Source: an uncultured Arthrobacter sp.
Lineage (GTDB): Bacteria; Actinomycetota; Actinomycetes; Actinomycetales; Micrococcaceae
Direction of reading: 5' to 3'
DNA: 11,355 nt
Assembly: GCA_937873245.1 (NCBI GenBank)
Contig: CALMVY010000156.1
Span: forward strand, 1-11,355
Shown: piece after piece, positions 6,208 to 11,355 of the stretch
Position numbering within the stretch: position 1 is the first letter of the stretch
Layout of the letters: each line of letters begins with the position of its first letter
Notes under the pieces: model-generated
Told to the model about the DNA's origin: nothing
What the model saw: the letters and a program-made list of their open reading frames with translations, nothing else
The model's database searches: none
Program-made: the position numbers and the translations under genes

Positions 6208-7101
6208 ATGGCTGATGTGCGGCGTCGGGCATTAATCGCGGCCGCAGCGACGGTGACACTGGGGGCAGTCTCCGCCGCCTGTTCACCGGGCCCCAAGGAG
6301 GACAGTTTGAAGCGGCATAGGTACAGCTACGGCGATGATCCCAGCCAGTGGGGGGAGCTCTTCCTCCCGGATGCTGCCGCCACCAAGGGCGTGGTGGTGG
6401 TCATCCACGGAGGATACTGGCGCTCCCAGTACGGCGCGGAACTCGGCGAACCCCTCGCCAAGGACCTTGCCTCGCACGGCATGGCCGCCTGGAACCTGGA
6501 GTACCGCCGCGCCGGCAACGGCGGCGGCTGGCCACACACCTTCTCCGACGTGCTCGCCGGCATCGACAAACTCGGCGACATTGCCGCCGAACACGGCCTG
6601 CGGTTGGACAGGGTGGTGGCCCTGGGACATTCGGCCGGCGGCCACCTCGCGGTGTGGGCGGCGGGGCGGTGCCGCCTCGCGCAGCTCGGCGCCCCCGATG
6701 CGGACCGCCAGTTGCTGCGCAAGGACGACGACGGCGCGGTGCACCTGACCGGCGTCGTCAGCCAGTCCGGGGTGCTCAACCTCGCCGAGGCCGAACGGCT
6801 GAACCTCAGCAACGGCGCGGTCAGCAACCTGCTGGGCGGCTCCTCAGAGAAATACCCCAAACGGCATAAATATGCGGACCCGATGAGCGCAGTGCCACTG
6901 AAGATACCCGTATATGCCGTCCACGGCACGGACGACGACACGGTTCCCGTGAGCCAGTCCGATTCCTACGCGGCAGCGGCCAAGTCCGCCGGCGCCCCGG
7001 TCCAGCTCCTCAAGGTCCCGGGCGACCATTTCGCCCTCATCGACCCGAAGGCCGGCGCCTACCGGAAGTGCCGCGAACTCGTGCAGGCTCTGCTCGGCTG
7101 A
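6208..7101 (+). CDS. Exported alpha/beta hydrolase, HGGYW esterase/formamidase-like
   Basis: The product is a 297-residue protein. The N-terminus has an arginine cluster (VRRRAL, 4-9), a hydrophobic stretch and SAAC with Cys25, so it is probably exported by Tat and may be a lipoprotein. The lipobox is weak because position -3 is Ser rather than Leu. The mature part is an alpha/beta hydrolase: oxyanion motif HGGYW (67-71), nucleophile elbow GHSAGG (140-145, Ser142), acid in HGTDDDTVP (239-247) and His274 in GDHFALIDP. HGGYWR is characteristic of the kynurenine formamidase-like and BD-FAE esterase branch, but the export signal argues against a cytoplasmic tryptophan-breakdown role. The substrate is therefore unknown, probably an ester or amide outside the membrane. 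The gene has its own -10 box and ends 43 bases before the K+ transporter gene. Confidence 0.87.
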   Translation: MADVRRRALIAAAATVTLGAVSAACSPGPKEDSLKRHRYSYGDDPSQWGELFLPDAAATKGVVVVIHGGYWRSQYGAELGEPLAKDLASHGMAAWNLEYRRAGNGGGWPHTFSDVLAGIDKLGDIAAEHGLRLDRVVALGHSAGGHLAVWAAGRCRLAQLGAPDADRQLLRKDDDGAVHLTGVVSQSGVLNLAEAERLNLSNGAVSNLLGGSSEKYPKRHKYADPMSAVPLKIPVYAVHGTDDDTVPVSQSDSYAAAAKSAGAPVQLLKVPGDHFALIDPKAGAYRKCRELVQALLG

Positions 7102-7131
7102 AACCCGTCCCCCGTTGCCGCCCGCCGGTGG

Positions 7132-7137
7132 TAGCGT
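7132..7137 (+). promoter_or_regulatory. Leaderless-type -10 box (TAGCGT) for the trkH/ktrB-like gene
   Basis: TAGCGT is followed by seven bases (GGCGCCT) and ATG 7145. It decides the start: an in-frame TTG at 7115 would lie upstream of this box and has no ribosome-binding site. Confidence 0.55.
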
Positions 7138-7144
7138 GGCGCCT

Positions 7145-8536
7145 ATGCAAGTCGAAGTTCCCGCGGTTCTGCGCGCCCTGGCTGCGGGCTTCACCCGGTT
7201 CATCCGGGCGTTCGCGCCGCGCCACCCCGCCCAGGTGATCGTGCTGGGCTTCGCCGCCGCAGTCGCCGTCGGAACCGGGCTGCTGTTGCTCCCGCTGGCC
7301 AAAGCCGGCGACGGCGGGGCCAGCCTGCTGGAGGCGCTGTTCACCGCCACGTCCGCCGTCTGCGTCACCGGCCTGATCACCGTGGACACACCAGTGTTCT
7401 GGAGCGGCTTCGGCCAGGTGGTCATCCTGATCCTGATCCAGGTCGGCGGCTTCGGCGTGATGTCCTTCGGCACGCTGCTCGGGGTCCTGACCGCCCGCCG
7501 GCTGGGCCTGAAATCCCGGATATCCGCCGCCACCGAGACCAAAAGCAGCGGCTTCGGTGACGTCCGCCGCGTGCTGGTCGGCGTTCTGCTCATCAGTGTG
7601 GTCGTGGAAGCGGTACTGGCTCTGATTCTCGCGGTCCGCTTCATGGCAGGCTACGGCTATGGCCTGGGCGACGCGATCTGGAATGGGGTGTTCCACTCAA
7701 TCTCGTCCTTCAACAACGCCGGCTTTGCCTTGTACTCGAACAGCCTCATGGGGTTCGTCGGGGATCCCTGGATCTGCCTGCCGATCGCCGCCGCCGTGAT
7801 CATCGGCGGACTCGGGTTCCCGGTCCTGTTCGAACTCGGCCGGCAGTACCGGAGTCCGATCCACTGGAGCATGAACACGAAACTCGTCCTCGTCGGCTCG
7901 GCCGTCCTCCTGGCCGGCGGGACCGTGTTCCTCACCGCCGTCGAGTGGACCAACCCGGCAACCCTGGGCGGACTTCATCCTGCCGAGCGCGTGCTGGCCG
8001 GCTTCTTCCAGTCCGTCATAACCCGCACCGCGGGCTTCAACAGCATCGACATCGCCCAGATGAACCCGGTGTCGTGGCTGGGCATGGACATCCTGATGTT
8101 CATCGGCGGCGGCCCGGCCGGCACTGCCGGCGGCCTGAAGATCACCACGTTCGCCGTCTTGTTCTTCATTCTCAGCACCGAGCTGCAGGGCGGAACGGCC
8201 GTGAACATTTTCGGCAAGCGGCTGTCCCGCGCGGTGCACCGGCAGGCCATTACCGTGGTGCTGCTGGCTATTGCCCTGGTCGCCGGCTCCACGATGTTCC
8301 TGATGCTGATCACCGACTTCGGGCAGGAACGGATCTTGTTCGAGGTCGTCTCGGCCTTCGCCACGGTGGGGCTGTCCACCGGCATCACGGCCGGGATGCC
8401 GCCGGCCGGACAGCTCGTGCTGATCCTCCTGATGTTCGTCGGGAGGCTGGGCCCGGTCACGCTGGGCGCGGCCCTGGCCCTGCGTGAACGACCCCTGCTT
8501 TACGAGTACCCCAAGGAAAGGCCCCTCATTGGCTAG
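7145..8536 (+). CDS. TrkH/KtrB-family potassium uptake pore subunit
   Basis: The product is a 463-residue inner-membrane protein with the fourfold K+-channel-like repeat of the Trk/Ktr/HKT superfamily. The four filter regions are visible: TSAVCVTGL (69-77), SSFNNAGF (187-194), TRTAGFNS (293-300) and ATVGLSTG (406-413). The glycine-rich gate loop of the third repeat is GGGPAGTAGGLK (321-332), and the conserved arginine of the last helix is in FVGRLGP (431-437). Length and filter style fit KtrB (Na+-dependent K+ uptake) better than the longer E. coli-type TrkH. The 3' end overlaps the KtrA-like gene by eight bases, so the two subunits are translationally coupled and form one complex. The ATG start is set by the TAGCGT box seven bases upstream. 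Confidence 0.93.
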   Translation: MQVEVPAVLRALAAGFTRFIRAFAPRHPAQVIVLGFAAAVAVGTGLLLLPLAKAGDGGASLLEALFTATSAVCVTGLITVDTPVFWSGFGQVVILILIQVGGFGVMSFGTLLGVLTARRLGLKSRISAATETKSSGFGDVRRVLVGVLLISVVVEAVLALILAVRFMAGYGYGLGDAIWNGVFHSISSFNNAGFALYSNSLMGFVGDPWICLPIAAAVIIGGLGFPVLFELGRQYRSPIHWSMNTKLVLVGSAVLLAGGTVFLTAVEWTNPATLGGLHPAERVLAGFFQSVITRTAGFNSIDIAQMNPVSWLGMDILMFIGGGPAGTAGGLKITTFAVLFFILSTELQGGTAVNIFGKRLSRAVHRQAITVVLLAIALVAGSTMFLMLITDFGQERILFEVVSAFATVGLSTGITAGMPPAGQLVLILLMFVGRLGPVTLGAALALRERPLLYEYPKERPLIG

Positions 8537-9224
8537 GAATATCTTCTCGTCCCACTCCGCCGGCGCCGCCGACAAGGCCTCCTCGGTAGTGGTGATCGGC
8601 CTGGGCCGCTTTGGCGGCTCGCTGGCGCTGGAACTGGAGGCGCAGGGCACGGAAGTGCTTGGGATCGACGCCAACGCAGAAATCGTCCAGTCCTACAACG
8701 GGCGCCTCACCCACGTGGTCAGGGCCGATTCCACCAAGGAAGAGGCGCTGCGCCAGCTCTCGGTCCACGAGTTCGACCGTGCCGTGGTCGGCATCGGCTC
8801 GGACATCGAAGCCAGCATCCTGACGACCTCCAGGATCCTGAAATTCCAACGTCCCCAGATCTGGGCGAAGGCCATCAGCGAACCGCACGCCGAAATCCTG
8901 GGCCAGCTCGGCGTCGAGCACGTCATCCGGCCCGAACACGACATGGGAAAACGCGTCGCACACCTGGTCCTTGGCTCGATCCTTGACTACGTGGAATTTG
9001 AAGACGACTTCGTCATGATCCGCACCAGCCCGCCCACCGCCGTCCGCGACCGGCCCCTCGGCGTGCTCGGACTCCGGGACAAATTCGGCGTCACCATTGT
9101 TGCCGTCAAACGGCCCGGCGGCACGTGGGGGCACACGACGGCGCAAACGGTGCTGTACGACGACGACCAGATCATCGTCCAGGGCCGCAAAACCAAGGCC
9201 GAACGGTTCAGCACCATGCCGTGA
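8529..9224 (+). CDS. KtrA/TrkA-family RCK gating subunit of the K+ transporter
   Basis: The product is a 231-residue peripheral membrane protein that binds nucleotide (ATP/ADP or NAD-type) and gates the K+ pore. Residues about 19-140 are an RCK N domain: Rossmann loop GLGRFGGS (24-31), Asp47 ending the second strand, IGSDIEASILTT (89-100) and VIRPEHDMGKRVA (132-144). Residues about 155-221 are the RCK C domain with a DDDQIIVQG end. The TTG at 8529 is preferred because AAGGAAAGG (8513-8521) lies just before it and because it produces the normal family N-terminus. The GTG at 8484 would add 15 unlikely residues. The eight-base overlap with the pore gene implies coupled translation. RCK C domains of Ktr systems often bind c-di-AMP, which would be the expected inhibitor, but that is not visible here. 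Confidence 0.92.
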   Translation: MARNIFSSHSAGAADKASSVVVIGLGRFGGSLALELEAQGTEVLGIDANAEIVQSYNGRLTHVVRADSTKEEALRQLSVHEFDRAVVGIGSDIEASILTTSRILKFQRPQIWAKAISEPHAEILGQLGVEHVIRPEHDMGKRVAHLVLGSILDYVEFEDDFVMIRTSPPTAVRDRPLGVLGLRDKFGVTIVAVKRPGGTWGHTTAQTVLYDDDQIIVQGRKTKAERFSTMP

Positions 9225-9235
9225 CCCACTAGACT
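9207..9235 (+). promoter_or_regulatory. Probable promoter for the nhaA-like gene
   Basis: TTCAGC (9207-9212), a 17-base spacer and TAGACT (9230-9235) form a plausible housekeeping promoter whose -35 end lies inside the KtrA-like gene. It gives a leader of about 60 bases ending in AAGGA (9290-9294), seven bases before the ATG. nhaA could therefore be expressed apart from the K+ genes. Confidence 0.45.
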
Positions 9236-9301
9236 GGGATGCAGGTGCGCCGGGAAGTCTGGTCGGCATAGTTCAGTCGACCCAAATTTAAGGACTCCCG
9301 C

Positions 9302-10651
9302 ATGAGCCCCACACCTCCTCCCGGCCCCCCGCGCCCCACAGTCTTCGGCCGCGGCAGCTACGCCGAATCCCTCCGGATCGGCGAGATCCTCCGCAAGGAG
9401 ACAGTCGGCGGAGCCCTCCTCGTCGCGGCAGCCGTGATCGCCCTCATCTGGGCCAACTCGCCGGCCTCCGAAAGCTACTTCGCCCTCCGGGACTTCAAGG
9501 TCGGCTACGAACCGTGGCACCTGGAACTGAGCCTGGGCGCGTGGGCGGCCGACGGGCTGCTCGCCATCTTCTTTTTCCTGGTGGGCCTCGAACTCAAGCG
9601 CGAGTTCATCGCCGGGGACCTGCGGCAGATCAGCAAATCCATCGTCCCGGTCGCCGCGGCCGTGGGCGGCGTCGCCATCCCGGCGCTGATCTACACGATC
9701 GTCAACCTCGCCAGCCCGGAGACACTGCGCGGCTGGGCCATCCCCACCGCCACCGACATCGCCTTCGCTGTCGCAGTGCTGGCCATCATCGGCTCGCATC
9801 TGCCCAGCGCCCTGCGGATCTTCCTGCTGACCCTGGCGGTGGTGGATGACCTCATTGCCATCACCATCATTGCCGTCTTCTACACCAGCGACCTCCAGCC
9901 CATGCCGCTGCTGCTGGCCCTGGTTCCCCTCGGCATTTACACCTACTTGGCGCACAAATACCGGCGCTTCTTCAAGATCCAGGCCTCGGCCGCTTGGCTG
10001 ATACTCCTGCCGCTCGGGGCGGTCACGTGGGCCCTCGTCCACGCCTCGGGGATCCACGCCACCGTCGCAGGTGTGCTGCTCGGCTTCGCCATCCCGGTCC
10101 TGCGCTCCAAATCCAGTGGCGGTCCGGACGCCGGTCCGGGCCTCGCGGAGGTCTTCGAGCACCGGTTCCGCCCGATCTCGGCCGGCGTCGCCGTACCGAT
10201 CTTTGCGTTCTTCTCCGCCGGGGTGGCGGTGGGCGGCTGGGCGGGACTCGGCTCGGCGCTGTCCGGCCCCGTGGCCGTCGGCATCATCATGGCCCTGGTC
10301 CTCGGCAAACCGATCGGCATCATGGGCACCACCTGGCTGCTCACCAAGGTCACCAAGGCCCGGCTGGACACCAGCTTCAAGTGGATCGACGTAGTCGGGG
10401 TCTCCCTGCTGGCCGGCATCGGATTCACCGTGTCGCTCCTGGTGGCAGAGCTGAGCTTCGGCCAAGGCAGCATCCACGACGACCAAGCCAAGGTGGGCAT
10501 CCTCGCCGCCTCCTTGCTGGCCGCCCTGCTGGCGACGGCGGTGCTGCGGACCCGGAACCGGCAATACAGGAAGGCCGAAGCAGAGGAGAAAGTCGACTCG
10601 GACCAGGACGGGATTCCCGACGTCTACCAGCAGGACGGCACTGCCCGGTAG
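9302..10651 (+). CDS. nhaA: NhaA Na+/H+ antiporter
   Basis: The product is a 449-residue inner-membrane antiporter that exports Na+ (or Li+) in exchange for protons to hold internal pH and salt. It has the family hallmarks in order: FFFLVGLELKREF (90-102), PTATDIAFA (148-156, Asp152), LAVVDDLIAI (178-187, the ion-binding pair Asp182-Asp183) and GKPIGI (335-340, with Lys336 corresponding to the functional lysine of E. coli NhaA). The hydrophobic core ends near residue 415. It is somewhat longer than the E. coli protein because of a proline-rich N-terminus and a charged C-terminal tail that ends in DSDQDGIPD (432-440), a calcium-loop-like motif. It follows the K+ transporter pair by 77 bp in the same direction, consistent with a joint role in Na+/K+/pH balance, though it has its own probable promoter. 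Confidence 0.94.
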   Translation: MSPTPPPGPPRPTVFGRGSYAESLRIGEILRKETVGGALLVAAAVIALIWANSPASESYFALRDFKVGYEPWHLELSLGAWAADGLLAIFFFLVGLELKREFIAGDLRQISKSIVPVAAAVGGVAIPALIYTIVNLASPETLRGWAIPTATDIAFAVAVLAIIGSHLPSALRIFLLTLAVVDDLIAITIIAVFYTSDLQPMPLLLALVPLGIYTYLAHKYRRFFKIQASAAWLILLPLGAVTWALVHASGIHATVAGVLLGFAIPVLRSKSSGGPDAGPGLAEVFEHRFRPISAGVAVPIFAFFSAGVAVGGWAGLGSALSGPVAVGIIMALVLGKPIGIMGTTWLLTKVTKARLDTSFKWIDVVGVSLLAGIGFTVSLLVAELSFGQGSIHDDQAKVGILAASLLAALLATAVLRTRNRQYRKAEAEEKVDSDQDGIPDVYQQDGTAR

Positions 10652-10664
10652 CGGCGGCGGCGGG

Positions 10665-10683
10665 CGCCGGGCGGCGGCCGGCG
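10665..10683 (+). terminator. Possible terminator hairpin after nhaA
   Basis: CGCCGG, a seven-base loop and CCGGCG form a 6-bp GC stem starting 14 bases after the nhaA stop. Only a weakly T-containing stretch follows, so it is a tentative call in GC-rich DNA. Confidence 0.3.
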
Positions 10684-10707
10684 TCGTTCGTCTCAACACA
10701 GCGGGCC

Positions 10708-10737
10708 TTGCGTTCATACCCCAGGGGGTTTGATCAT
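10708..10737 (+). promoter_or_regulatory. Candidate promoter with CsoR/CstR-like operator
   Basis: A pseudopalindrome ATACCCC-A-GGGGGTTT (10716-10731) has the C-tract/G-tract form of operators bound by CsoR/CstR (DUF156) repressors, which often control persulfide and rhodanese genes. It falls between TTGCGT (10708-10713) and GATCAT (10732-10737), an 18-base spacer, so a bound repressor would block transcription. The -10 is a poor match; the assignment is inferred from motif and context. Confidence 0.45.
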
Positions 10738-10800
10738 GGAAGGTGCGCAGCCGAACGCCTTCCGGCCGACCGTGGCTGTGCGGAGCCGCAGGAGTGAATC

Positions 10801-11355
10801 ATGGACGTCATCGTCATTGAGACCACGCAACTCGGGGACCGCAGCTACCTCGTCCATGACGGCGCGTCTGCGCTGGTCATAGACCCGCAACGGGACACCG
10901 ACCGCGTTGAGGAGGCGGCCCGCGACGCCGGCGTCACCATCACGCATGTCGCCGAGACCCACATCCACAACGACTACCTGACCGGCGGGCTTGAACTGGC
11001 CCGGGCGCACGGCGCGAGCTACCTCGTGAACGCCGCGGACCCGGTTCACTTCGAGCGGCAGCCGATCACGGACGGGCAAACCGTCCGGGTCGGTGCGCTG
11101 ACGGTCAAAGCCGTCGCCACACCGGGCCACACCCACACCCACCTCTCCTTCATCGTCGACGACGGCGGGCAGCAGGCCGTCTTCTCCGGCGGAAGCCTGC
11201 TCTACGGCTCGGTCGGCCGCACGGACCTTGTCGGGGCCGAGGACACGCTCGGCCTGACCCATGACCAATACGCCTCGGTGCGACGGCTCGTCGGGGAAGC
11301 CGCGCCCGAAGCCGCACTGTTCCCAACCCACGGGTTCGGCTCCTTCTGCTCCTCC
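10801..11355 (+). CDS. MBL-fold hydrolase, persulfide dioxygenase/rhodanese-type (partial)
   Basis: 185 codons are present and the frame is still open at the right edge. The protein begins with the metallo-beta-lactamase fold: TTQLGDRSYLV, VIDPQRD (26-32), metal motif THIHNDYLTGG (53-63, His54, His56, Asp58), TPGHTHTHLSF (107-117, His110) and SGGSLLYGSVGRTDL (129-143), then FPTHGFGSFCSS at the end. This layout is that of the ETHE1-like branch that in many actinobacteria continues into one or two rhodanese domains. Members oxidise or transfer sulfane sulfur from persulfides, so reactive-sulfur detoxification is the likely role. The ATG has AGGAG (10790-10794) six bases upstream. Two usual metal-site positions differ: Tyr59 replaces the last His of HxHxDH, and Gly replaces the Asp of TGD. 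Rhodanese domains cannot be confirmed because they lie outside. Confidence 0.85.
   Translation, partial: MDVIVIETTQLGDRSYLVHDGASALVIDPQRDTDRVEEAARDAGVTITHVAETHIHNDYLTGGLELARAHGASYLVNAADPVHFERQPITDGQTVRVGALTVKAVATPGHTHTHLSFIVDDGGQQAVFSGGSLLYGSVGRTDLVGAEDTLGLTHDQYASVRRLVGEAAPEAALFPTHGFGSFCSS

Noticed and set aside
8484..8528. Upstream GTG start for the KtrA-like protein
   Set aside because: It would add 15 residues with no family similarity and overlap the pore gene by over 50 bases; the TTG at 8529 has a good purine-rich site before it.
9239..9271. Ten-codon ORF (ATG to TAG) just after the TAGACT box before nhaA, as a possible regulatory leader peptide
   Set aside because: The ATG lies only three bases after the -10 box, so it would probably be upstream of the transcription start; there is no ribosome-binding site.
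8987..10717. 576-codon minus-strand open frame
   Set aside because: It is antisense to nhaA and the end of the KtrA-like gene; the residues are skewed to Gly, Asp, Gln and Arg with no fold signal.
10737..10881. Short ORF starting at ATG 10737 and overlapping the MBL gene, as a possible sulfur-type leader peptide
   Set aside because: It has no cysteines, no ribosome-binding site and reads out of frame through the start of the MBL gene.
10714..11331. 205-codon minus-strand open frame at the right end
   Set aside because: It is antisense to the MBL gene, which has clear motifs and a good ribosome-binding site.

Overview
The window is high-GC, dense, mostly single-strand-oriented chromosomal DNA. 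Codon use, short intergenic gaps, many TANNNT -10 boxes lying 6-7 bases before a start codon, and the protein families (LacI regulator, DUF6919-like protein, PTP-like phosphatase, rhodanese-type MBL hydrolase) suggest an actinobacterium. It is most likely Micrococcaceae of the Arthrobacter/Pseudarthrobacter type; this is inference from sequence style, not a database match. No tRNA, rRNA, CRISPR array, transposase or phage gene was seen.

Layout: (1) 58-672 minus, a DUF6919-like protein, divergent from (2) 854-1420 plus, an unusually short LacI-family regulator that keeps the DNA-binding domain and only about half of the sensor domain. (3) 1670-3193, a SulP anion transporter with a STAS domain. 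(4) 3341-3781, a small CX5R protein phosphatase. (5) 3911-4195, a Cys-rich protein with two DUF1540 units. (6) 4301-4945, a peptidase E-like (S51) gene whose 5' end is missing; a roughly 90-bp inverted-repeat element sits exactly where its N-terminus should be. (7) 4969-6075 minus, a RelA/SpoT-type (p)ppGpp synthetase with a long C-terminal extension, divergent from (8) 6208-7101, an exported alpha/beta hydrolase of the HGGYW type. (9) 7145-8536 and (10) 8529-9224, an overlapping TrkH/KtrB-KtrA potassium uptake pair. (11) 9302-10651, an NhaA sodium/proton antiporter. (12) 10801 to the right edge, an MBL-fold hydrolase of the persulfide-dioxygenase/rhodanese type, preceded by a CsoR/CstR-like operator.

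Functionally, the right half is an ion and pH homeostasis block: K+ uptake (pore plus RCK gate subunit) followed by Na+/H+ antiport, with a SulP anion transporter further upstream. The alarmone synthetase, phosphatase and hydrolase are probably separate single-gene units, because each has its own leaderless-type -10 box. The last gene begins what is probably a reactive-sulfur detoxification unit continuing outside the window.

I do not see a convincing new multi-gene system. The items most worth checking are the truncated S51 gene with its inverted-repeat element, the half-length LacI regulator, the long alarmone synthetase, the Ca-loop-like tail on NhaA, the altered metal-site residues in the MBL protein and the run of leaderless start signals.
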